DNA from: Thermomicrobiaceae bacterium
GTDB lineage: Bacteria; Chloroflexota; Chloroflexia; Thermomicrobiales; Thermomicrobiaceae
DNA: 10,558 nt
Direction: 5' to 3'
Assembly (NCBI GenBank): GCA_007122555.1
Contig: SKTL01000384.1
Coordinates: forward strand, 1 to 10,558
In this document: in pieces, positions 1-5,136 of the stretch
Position numbering within the stretch: the first letter of the stretch is position 1
How the letters are laid out: the number at the start of each line of letters is the position of its first letter
The notes under the pieces: generated by a model
What the model saw: the letters and a program-made list of their open reading frames with translations, nothing else
Database searches by the model: none
What the model was told of the DNA's origin: nothing
Translations under genes and position numbers: made by a program

Positions 1-646
1 GGCCGGTTCCCTGACAATTGAAACAGGGATCGGAGATGATCGTTCCCTGTCCGCCGCAGCGGGCGCAGGGCGAGGCGGTCATGAACTGGCCGAGCAGCGT
101 CTGCTGGACGCGCCGGGTTTCTCCGGCTCCGTTGCAGTCCGGGCAGGTGGCGGGTTCGGCGCCATCCCGCGCCCCGCTGCCGCCGCAGTCGTCACATTCT
201 TCCAGACGCTGGATCTCGACGTCTTTGTCGACCCCGAAAACGGCTTCCTCGAAATCGATTTCCAGCGTCGTTTCCAGGTCCGCGCCGCGGCTCGGCGCGC
301 GGCGTCCACGTCCGCGACCTCCTCCGCCGAAGAATGTCTCGAAAATGTCACCGAATGGAGAGCGACCGCCGCCAAAGCCGAATGGATCCTGAGCGCGCGC
401 GCCGCCGCCGTTTGCCTGACCGCGGACACCGGCATGGCCGAACCGGTCGTATACGCGGCGTTGCTCGTCGTCTCCGAGCACCTCGTAGGCTTCGTTGATC
501 TCCTTGAAACGGTCTTCAGCGTCTTCGTTCTTGTTGACGTCCGGATGGTATTCCCGCGCGAGCCGTCGATAGCTCTTCCGGATCTCGTCTTTCGAGGCGG
601 TGCGGCTTACCCCGAGAACTTCGTAATAATCGCGTTGCTCAGCCAT
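1..646 (-). CDS. dnaJ: Chaperone protein DnaJ (Hsp40), N-terminal ~215 residues, 3' end cut by window
   Basis: DnaJ is the cytoplasmic co-chaperone that stimulates DnaK ATP hydrolysis and delivers unfolded clients. Reading leftward from ATG at 646, the protein opens MAEQRDYYEVLGVSR, a classical J-domain start, with the HPD motif at residues 34-36. A Gly/Phe-rich linker follows (about 76-115). All four CxxCxGxG zinc-binding repeats are present: CDDCGGSG 151-158, CPDCNGAG 168-175, CARCGGQG 194-201 and CFNCQGTG 208-215. It is therefore a type I DnaJ. The C-terminal client-binding domains (family length roughly 370-380 aa) lie beyond the window edge. No strong Shine-Dalgarno sequence precedes the ATG. 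The gene upstream on the same strand is a HAD phosphatase, not the more usual grpE or dnaK; the downstream side is not visible. The identification is secure. Confidence 0.97.
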   Translation of the reverse strand, partial: MAEQRDYYEVLGVSRTASKDEIRKSYRRLAREYHPDVNKNEDAEDRFKEINEAYEVLGDDEQRRVYDRFGHAGVRGQANGGGARAQDPFGFGGGRSPFGDIFETFFGGGGRGRGRRAPSRGADLETTLEIDFEEAVFGVDKDVEIQRLEECDDCGGSGARDGAEPATCPDCNGAGETRRVQQTLLGQFMTASPCARCGGQGTIISDPCFNCQGTG

Positions 647-696
647 GAAATTCACGCTCGTCAGTCATGTACAGATGCGGTTAATTGCCATCCTCG

Positions 697-705
697 AGTA
701 TATCA
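697..705 (-). promoter_or_regulatory. Extended -10 promoter candidate for dnaJ
   Basis: On the minus strand the sequence TGATATACT (705 down to 697) is a TGn extended -10 followed by TATACT, 5 of 6 matches to TATAAT. It would start transcription about 45 bases before the dnaJ ATG. The -35 region at the proper distance (around 720-726) is poor, which an extended -10 can tolerate. No CIRCE-type inverted repeat (the HrcA site common before dnaJ and groE operons) is visible between 647 and 778. This is inferred from sequence only. Confidence 0.5.
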
Positions 706-778
706 GCCGGGCAGGTTTTGAGGCGAAAACGCCTGTGAACGATGCACGGGAAGCTGATGCGCCTCGAGCGATCGGTGA

Positions 779-1444
779 TCAGGTATTCGCTTCGATCCAG
801 GCGCGGACGGCGTGGAGGTCTTCGACGATGGCGTCGGCCTCGTCGAGTCCGGGGATTGATTCGGTCATCTCGTTCGGCACCGCAAGGCAGGCCATTCCGG
901 CTGATTTCGCGGAGCGGACGCCGTGCGGGGCGTCTTCCAGCGCCAGGCAGCGTGATGGATCAACACTTAATCCGTTCGCTGCGGCCAGATAGATCTCCGG
1001 ATGGGGTTTGCCGTTTTCCACGTCGTCTCCGGTGACAATGAATTCGAACGCATCCTGTAGATTGACGACGCTGAGCGCGGCGGAGATGTAGCGTCGGTGT
1101 CCCGACGTAGCGAGCGCCAGGCGAAGCGATGTCTCGGCCTGGAGCCACCCGACTAGCTCCCGTGCGCCGGTCATGAGCGGAAGCTCGGTGGCGACGAGTT
1201 TCAGGAAGATCTCGTCCCGTCCGTGCATGACCTCTTCCGGGCTCAGCGGGAGTCCCAGCCGTTCCTGGACGACTTTCGCGGAATCCCGGACGCGGAGTCC
1301 GAACATTTCGTTGATCAGGCTGTCGCTGAGGCGGCTATCGTAGCCGGCGAGGAACTCCTGCCAGGCGCGAATCTGCAGCGGTTCGCTATCGGCCAGCAAG
1401 CCATCGAAATCGAAAACCACTGCGTCGAGTTTCCGTTTCCCCAC
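779..1444 (-). CDS. HAD superfamily hydrolase, subfamily IA (beta-phosphoglucomutase-like phosphatase)
   Basis: This is a 221-aa cytoplasmic haloacid dehalogenase-fold enzyme, probably a small-molecule phosphatase or phosphomutase. Motif I is DFDGLLADSEP, with nucleophile D12 and acid/base D14. Motif II is S114 in ATSGH, motif III is K146 in GKPHPE, and motif IV is E170-D171 in ALEDAPHG. The helical cap lies between motif I and about residue 90 (subfamily IA). The DGLLADSEP start and GKPHPE resemble beta-phosphoglucomutase, 2-deoxyglucose-6-phosphate phosphatase and related sugar-phosphate enzymes; the substrate cannot be read from sequence. The start is GTG at 1444, with GGGGGA a few bases upstream. 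Only 14 bp separate it from the stop of the ADP-ribosylglycohydrolase gene, so the two are probably cotranscribed. That suggests, without proving, a shared role in nucleotide-sugar or ADP-ribose phosphate turnover. Confidence 0.92.
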   Translation of the reverse strand: MGKRKLDAVVFDFDGLLADSEPLQIRAWQEFLAGYDSRLSDSLINEMFGLRVRDSAKVVQERLGLPLSPEEVMHGRDEIFLKLVATELPLMTGARELVGWLQAETSLRLALATSGHRRYISAALSVVNLQDAFEFIVTGDDVENGKPHPEIYLAAANGLSVDPSRCLALEDAPHGVRSAKSAGMACLAVPNEMTESIPGLDEADAIVEDLHAVRAWIEANT

Positions 1445-1458
1445 GATTCCCCCGATTG

Positions 1459-2484
1459 CTAGCGTTGATGCAAGCGGACGTAGAGTCCGGCCCGCTGCAT
1501 CGCGGTTTCATACAGACCTGGCGCGGCGACGAGTATGTAGGCACGTCCGGCCAGACCTTCAACAAGGTCCAGCGGCAAGGCGGACGCCCCGGCATGAGCG
1601 CCGATTAGCGCGCCAGCCATCGCCGCGACCGTATCGGTATCGCCCCCGGCGTTCGCCGCCAGTTCAATGCCGGCCCTGAGATCTCCGCCGGCGACGGTTG
1701 CGCAATAGAACGCTGCGCCGACCGATTCAGCGACGTATCCGGACGTTCCGATCTTCTGGAGATTGGCGATATGGGCGTCCAGGCTCAGTTCCGGCCTTGC
1801 CAGCATACCGGCCGTCCGGATCTTTCGGGAGACCTCATCTTCATCAATGAAGGAGCAGACTTCGTCGGCGAGCACTTCCGGCGGCGCCTCTCCGGTTACC
1901 TGGAGACGGACTCCGTAGGCGATGGCAACGCCGCCGTTGATCGCCTCCGGGTTCGAATGGGTGATCAGGCCGGCGCGCATCACTTCGCGCACGAATACTT
2001 CGGCATTGAACCGGCCGACGCTGTGGATCAGCCCGATGGGAGCAATCCGCATCGCGACCCCGTTGCCGGCGGCATGTTCTCCGCCGATGCCGGCCTGGAA
2101 GTCTCCGGTTTCATCAGCCCGAATGAGTGAAAGCTGGGTGGTGCGTCCCATAAACCGGCGACTCTCGGAATTGAACAGGCGGAGAAAGCGCATGCCGGTG
2201 TTTTCCGGGTCAACAAGTCCGCCGGTCGAGACAAGGCTTTCGACGTGACAGAGCATCATCTCGGTGTCGTCGGTTATTTCTCCGGCCGCTTCAAGCTCAT
2301 TGCCGGCGGAATCGGTGCGCGGCATGTAGCGATCGACCCAGCCATACTGGCTGCGAATGACGCCGGCCGGCATACCCTCGACCGGCATGCCGAATGCGTC
2401 ACCAATCGCCAGGCCCAGCAGGCAGCCGAGGAATCGGTCCGAGAGATCGTGTCCGGCGCGAGGTTCGTTGCGAGATGCGCTCAT
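1459..2484 (-). CDS. ADP-ribosylglycohydrolase family protein (DraG/ARH-like)
   Basis: This is a 341-aa member of the ADP-ribosyl hydrolase (DraG/ARH) fold. These enzymes use two Mg2+ or Mn2+ ions to cleave the N- or O-glycosidic bond of ADP-ribose attached to proteins, nucleic acids or small molecules. The N-terminal helix has GCLLGLAIGDAFGMPVEG (20-37). The metal-binding TDDTEM is at 71-76, a middle motif AGNGVAMRIAPIG at 139-151, HSNPEA at 176-181, and the second metal motif NAGGDTDTVAAMAGA at 278-292. All expected metal ligands appear present, so it should be active. The start is ATG at 2484, with AGGA about nine bases upstream. It is the first gene of a leftward pair with the HAD phosphatase. 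No ADP-ribosyltransferase partner is visible in the window, so the substrate is unknown. Some family members act on ADP-ribosylated toxin targets, others on free metabolites. Confidence 0.94.
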   Translation of the reverse strand: MSASRNEPRAGHDLSDRFLGCLLGLAIGDAFGMPVEGMPAGVIRSQYGWVDRYMPRTDSAGNELEAAGEITDDTEMMLCHVESLVSTGGLVDPENTGMRFLRLFNSESRRFMGRTTQLSLIRADETGDFQAGIGGEHAAGNGVAMRIAPIGLIHSVGRFNAEVFVREVMRAGLITHSNPEAINGGVAIAYGVRLQVTGEAPPEVLADEVCSFIDEDEVSRKIRTAGMLARPELSLDAHIANLQKIGTSGYVAESVGAAFYCATVAGGDLRAGIELAANAGGDTDTVAAMAGALIGAHAGASALPLDLVEGLAGRAYILVAAPGLYETAMQRAGLYVRLHQR

Positions 2485-2624
2485 GATGGCGATTCCTGAT
2501 CAGACGTCTTGACATGGTCGACGCAGACTGGTCTCAGACGAAACCCGAGTCGCTGCGAATTAAACCACGCGATGCGGCGCCTGCCGCCTGAAACGCGTAT
2601 TCGTATTGCTCGGCTGGGGATAAT

Positions 2625-2639
2625 CTGGTTGTCAACCAG
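2625..2639. repeat. Inverted repeat CTGGTT-GTC-AACCAG, possible operator
   Basis: There is a perfect 6-bp inverted repeat with a 3-base centre in the divergent region. It overlaps candidate -35 elements on both strands (TTGTCA rightward, TTGACA leftward), where a repressor dyad would often sit. The arms are short enough that chance is possible in 225 bp. No regulator gene is adjacent. Confidence 0.35.
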
Positions 2640-2696
2640 TGCGCCATCCGTAATACTGACAGCGAAACGCGTTCGTCAGCATGCCCAACAGCCGAA

Positions 2697-2702
2697 AAGG
2701 AG
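2697..2702 (+). promoter_or_regulatory. Ribosome binding site deciding the GTG 2710 start
   Basis: AAGGAG is a near-consensus Shine-Dalgarno sequence, with seven bases (2703-2709) before GTG 2710. It is the reason for preferring this start over longer in-frame alternatives beginning at TTG 2509 or ATG 2572. Confidence 0.75.
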
Positions 2703-2709
2703 CGAACTG

Positions 2710-3081
2710 GTGAATATACTCAACGCGCTGGAACGGGTACGAGAACGTCTTCAGGAGAATGGGGCGAGACCGGAAACCCTGCAACTGGTGGGAACAATAC
2801 AAAAGACGGCATCAACGCCTGGTGCGGATCGTGCGCAAGTTCGGTCAGTGACCGATCTGGTTCGGCGGCTGATGCGCACGCCGGTCGCGAACCAGAATGT
2901 CGGCGTCTATGATGATCTGGCGGTTCTCGAGGAGCAGCTGGAAGCCGAGACGGCCGAATTTGTCGAGAAGAAGGCTGAAGAAGAAGCCAAGCCGATGCCA
3001 AAGTCGCGAAAATATTACAAACAGCTCAAGGAAAAGGAAGAGCGCGAGAACAAATCAGAGGAAGAGTCGAGGGCATCCTGA
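2710..3081 (+). CDS. Small charged protein of unknown function, upstream of NYN nuclease
   Basis: I do not recognise this 123-aa protein. It starts at GTG 2710 because AAGGAG (2697-2702) lies exactly seven bases upstream; upstream in-frame codons back to 2509, including ATG 2572, lack such a site. The N-terminal half (1-75) looks like a small helical domain starting VNILNALERVRERLQENGA, with RSVTDLVRRLMRTPV in its middle. From about residue 78 it becomes strongly acidic then basic/acidic (EEQLEAETAEFVEKKAEEEA, then KYYKQLKEKEERE), a likely coiled coil or extended charged helix ending in a disordered tail. It has no signal peptide or membrane segment. It precedes the NYN nuclease by 38 bp on the same strand, so cotranscription is likely and a partner or adaptor role is conceivable, but no function is assigned. 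Confidence 0.75.
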   Translation: MNILNALERVRERLQENGARPETLQLVGTIQKTASTPGADRAQVRSVTDLVRRLMRTPVANQNVGVYDDLAVLEEQLEAETAEFVEKKAEEEAKPMPKSRKYYKQLKEKEERENKSEEESRAS

Positions 3082-3119
3082 CTTCCCGCATATCGAGGTA
3101 GAAAGCACGCACTGAAATT

Positions 3120-3683
3120 ATGAAACAAGAGGCTCATCTCCGCCCCGAGCAATTTGATAAAGTGGCCGTCTTCTTTGATATGTCGAATCTCTACTTTGCG
3201 GCGCGCGATCTCGGCATCAGGATTGATTACACGCGACTTCTCGATTTTCTGGCGAACGGTCGCCGGTTGCATCGGGCGTATGCCTATATGGCGGTCTCTC
3301 CGGACGATGCCGGCGCAATCCCCTTTCTCACCTGGTTGCGGCGGAATGGCTTCCGCGTCATTACCAAACCGCTCAAGCGATTTAGCGATGGGACAACCAA
3401 AGGCGATCTCGATATGGAGCTCGCTGTCGATCTGCTGACGCAGGTGCAGTACATCGACGTGGCGGTCGTCGTCAGCGGCGACGGCGACTTTACGTACCTT
3501 GTCGACCGCGCGCAGCGACTCGGCCTGCGCGTCGAGATTGCCTCGACGCCCCGGTATACGGCGATCGAGCTGATGGAAATCGCCGACAAGTACATTGATC
3601 TGGAAGCGAGCCTCCGCCTCTTCGCGCTGGAGCGCGGCAATGCCGGCCCACCTGACCATGAAATCCCCAAGGCGTTCGAGTAA
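3120..3683 (+). CDS. NYN domain protein (PIN-like RNase fold, LabA/DUF88 family)
   Basis: This 187-aa protein consists essentially of one NYN domain, a PIN-like metal-dependent nuclease fold found in bacterial LabA/DUF88 proteins and eukaryotic RNases. The first strand carries VAVFFDMSNLYFAAR, with D20 and N23. The second acidic cluster is TKGDLDMELAVDLL (D96, D98, D104). The third is VVVSGDGDFTYLVDRA, with SGDGDF at 119-124. The final strand and helix, LGLRVEIASTPRYTAIELMEIADKY in outline (135-159), are also typical. The complete acidic set suggests an active endoribonuclease. ATG 3120 has only GAGGT about 20 bases upstream, a weak site. A GTG at 3162 would still keep D20 but shorten the first strand. 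It lies 38 bp after the charged small protein and 54 bp before the M20 peptidase. The RNA substrate is unknown. Confidence 0.93.
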   Translation: MKQEAHLRPEQFDKVAVFFDMSNLYFAARDLGIRIDYTRLLDFLANGRRLHRAYAYMAVSPDDAGAIPFLTWLRRNGFRVITKPLKRFSDGTTKGDLDMELAVDLLTQVQYIDVAVVVSGDGDFTYLVDRAQRLGLRVEIASTPRYTAIELMEIADKYIDLEASLRLFALERGNAGPPDHEIPKAFE

Positions 3684-3737
3684 ACGGGTTGCCGCTCGGG
3701 CAGCTCACGGCAAGAGACATGTGAAAGGGACCATCTG

Positions 3738-4871
3738 ATGACGCTCATTGACGATGTGGCTCAGCGACGGGATGCGTTGCTCGGTTCGCTGGAGCAGATT
3801 GTTCGGCTGGAATCTCCGAGCACCGATAAAGCCGTCATTGACAAACTGGTGGCGCACTTGCGCTCGGAGTGCGAACAGCTCGGAGCGACGATTGAGAGCC
3901 GGGACCAGACAGACTGGGGTGACCTGACCATCGCCTCCTGGCCGGGTACGGGTTCGGAGACCGGTCAGATTCTGGTTATGACGCATATCGATACTGTCTG
4001 GCCGGTCGGGACAATCGAACGACTGCCGTGGTCGGTTGAGGGTGATGTCGCCCGCGGTCCCGGGATCTTCGATATGAAGGCCAGCGTGGCGATGATGCTC
4101 GAGGCGATGCGGATCATCCAGGAGCGCAACACCGAGCGCCGCCCGATCAAGTGGCTGATCAACACCGAAGAAGAAATGGGAAGTCCGGCATCACGACCGG
4201 TTATCGAAGAGCTTGCCCGGGAGAGCGAGTACGTGCTCTGCCTGGAGCCGCCGGTTCCGCCTCACGGAGCGTTGAAGACCGCGCGCAAGGGCGTGGGAAT
4301 GTTCAGCATGAAGGTCACGGGCAAGGCCTCCCATGCGGGGGCTGATCCGAAGGCCGGCGTGAGTGCGATTCAGGAGCTGGCGAACCAGATCCAGTATCTC
4401 CACTCGTTGACAGACTACGATCTCGGGACGACGGTGAATGTCGGGGTTATTTCCGGCGGGACGCGCCGGAACGTGATCGCGGCAGAAGCTGAAGCGCTGA
4501 TCGACCTGCGGGTCGTGACGATGGATGAGGCCGAGCGGACCGTCGAGGCGATACGCGGATGTCGGGCATCGCTGCCGGGCGCGTCAGTCACGATTGAAGG
4601 CGATCTGAACCGTCCTCCGATGGAGCGAACGGACGCGATCGCCGCTGCGTTTCAACGGGCGCATGCGATCGGCCAGAGCATTGGTCTCGATCTTCAGGAG
4701 GCGTCGACCGGCGGCGCGAGTGATGGCAACTTCACCGCGGCGGTCGGCGCGACAACGATCGATGGTCTCGGTTGCACCGGCGATGGCGGACACGCGGACA
4801 CCGAGCACATTCTGGTGTCCGGGCTTGTGGAGCGTACGGCCTTGCTGACGGCCTTGCTGTCCGAGTTGTAG
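3738..4871 (+). CDS. M20 family metallopeptidase (carboxypeptidase G2/ArgE/DapE type)
   Basis: This 377-aa di-zinc hydrolase is of the M20 family. The metal ligands and catalytic residues are visible: H83 and D85 in MTHIDTVWP, bridging D112 in GPGIFDMKA, E144 (general base) and E145 in NTEEEMGS, E170 in CLEPPVPPHG, and H352 in GDGGHADTEHI. The dimerisation domain (about 184-295) contains GKASHAGADPKAG, with the conserved His (199) that completes the partner active site. GGASDGNFTAA (325-335) follows. Overall it most resembles glutamate carboxypeptidase (CPG2)-like members, which cleave C-terminal or N-acyl amino acids. No signal peptide is present, so it is probably cytosolic. Exact substrate is undetermined. 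ATG 3738 is preceded by AAAGGGA about eight bases upstream. It may be transcribed with the NYN gene 54 bp before it. Confidence 0.94.
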   Translation: MTLIDDVAQRRDALLGSLEQIVRLESPSTDKAVIDKLVAHLRSECEQLGATIESRDQTDWGDLTIASWPGTGSETGQILVMTHIDTVWPVGTIERLPWSVEGDVARGPGIFDMKASVAMMLEAMRIIQERNTERRPIKWLINTEEEMGSPASRPVIEELARESEYVLCLEPPVPPHGALKTARKGVGMFSMKVTGKASHAGADPKAGVSAIQELANQIQYLHSLTDYDLGTTVNVGVISGGTRRNVIAAEAEALIDLRVVTMDEAERTVEAIRGCRASLPGASVTIEGDLNRPPMERTDAIAAAFQRAHAIGQSIGLDLQEASTGGASDGNFTAAVGATTIDGLGCTGDGGHADTEHILVSGLVERTALLTALLSEL

Positions 4872-4897
4872 GGTTTGACGGCTAATCGTATCGATCG

Positions 4898-4925
4898 GCC
4901 GACCCGACGGATCGGTCGGCGCTTT
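4898..4925 (+). terminator. Weak Rho-independent terminator candidate after M20 gene
   Basis: A 7-bp GC-rich stem (GCCGACC 4898-4904 with GGTCGGC 4914-4920), nine-base loop, is followed by GCTTT. It lies 27 bp after the peptidase stop and before the tRNA promoter, as expected for a terminator. The T-tract is only three bases, so termination may be partial. Confidence 0.45.
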
Positions 4926-4965
4926 GATCCATCGCCGGTGGGACAGTTTCGGAGAAATGTCGAGG

Positions 4966-4994
4966 TTGACGGTCAGGTGGCTGACCGGTAAGAT
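4966..4994 (+). promoter_or_regulatory. Sigma70-type promoter for tRNA-Gln (and probably glmU-prs)
   Basis: TTGACG (4966-4971), 17-bp spacer, TAAGAT (4989-4994). The -35 matches 5 of 6 consensus bases and the -10 matches 4 of 6, with ideal spacing. Predicted initiation near 5001 is about 15 bp before the tRNA. The spacer contains a 7-bp dyad. As no other good promoter is seen before glmU, transcription may run through the tRNA into glmU and prs. Confidence 0.6.
4970..4987. repeat. Inverted repeat CGGTCAG-GTGG-CTGACCG inside the tRNA promoter
   Basis: A perfect 7-bp inverted repeat with a four-base centre fills the spacer between the -35 and -10 elements of the tRNA-Gln promoter. It is not followed by a T-tract, so it is a poor terminator. 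Its position would suit a repressor operator. Confidence 0.45.
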
Positions 4995-5015
4995 TCTGGT
5001 TGCGCAAAACACCGA

Positions 5016-5086
5016 TGGCGGGTGGTGAAAGGGTATCACAAGGGCCTTTGGAGCCTTTGTTCCAGGTTCGAATCCTGGCCCGCCAG
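5016..5086 (+). tRNA. tRNA-Gln (anticodon TTG)
   Basis: A complete cloverleaf folds by eye. The acceptor stem is TGGCGGG (5016-5022) with CCCGCCA (5079-5085), all seven pairs. The D stem is GTGA with TCAC around loop AAGGGTA. The anticodon stem is AGGGC with GCCTT (one G-T pair) around loop CTTTGGA, placing anticodon TTG at 5048-5050. The variable region is TGTT, and the T arm is CCAGG-TTCGAAT-CCTGG. The discriminator is G5086 and the next bases are CCG, so the 3' CCA is not fully encoded and must be added after transcription. The D loop and variable region are short (71 nt total without CCA). The start of the acceptor stem, TGG, is usual for bacterial tRNA-Gln. Confidence 0.95.
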
Positions 5087-5101
5087 CCGGAACGCGGCCG
5101 T

Positions 5102-5117
5102 TGAGCACCAGTGCTCA
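5102..5117. repeat. Inverted repeat TGAGCAC-CA-GTGCTCA between tRNA-Gln and glmU
   Basis: This is a perfect 7-bp inverted repeat with a two-base centre, 15 bp after the tRNA and 19 bp before the preferred glmU start. As RNA it could fold as a TGAGCA/TGCTCA stem with a CCAG tetraloop, perhaps marking the tRNA 3' processing boundary. There is no T-tract. It could equally be an operator. Confidence 0.45.
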
Positions 5118-5136
5118 TATTCATCGCCAGGGAATT

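Larger units (their letters stand above)
2485..2709. promoter_or_regulatory. Divergent intergenic region with candidate promoters
   Basis: This 225-bp stretch separates the leftward ADP-ribosylglycohydrolase gene from the rightward small-protein/nuclease genes and should hold promoters for both. For the rightward genes, TTGTCA (2629-2634) followed after 17 bp by AATACT (2652-2657) is a weak candidate. GATAAT at 2619-2624 is a better -10 but lacks a matching -35. On the minus strand a perfect TTGACA (2635 down to 2630) lies inside the same dyad, but no good -10 sits at 16-18 bp. A reading frame in phase with the downstream gene runs through this stretch from 2509; I treat it as noncoding because a strong ribosome-binding site precedes GTG 2710. 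Confidence 0.4.

Noticed and set aside
721..734. AGGCG-AAAA-CGCCT hairpin as a terminator of the HAD gene
   Set aside because: The stem is only five pairs and no T-tract follows on either strand; it probably sits within the dnaJ promoter region.
2509..2540. TTGACA at 2509-2514 as a -35 element
   Set aside because: The sequence 16-18 bp downstream (around TCTCAG) does not resemble a -10 element.
2509..2709. Longer N-terminus for the small charged protein, starting at TTG 2509 or ATG 2572
   Set aside because: The extension has no domain character, lacks ribosome-binding sites, and covers the needed divergent promoter; AAGGAG before GTG 2710 fits far better.
3015..3659. 214-codon minus-strand frame opposite the NYN gene
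   Set aside because: The plus strand encodes a textbook NYN domain, while the minus translation shows no motif or good ribosome-binding site.
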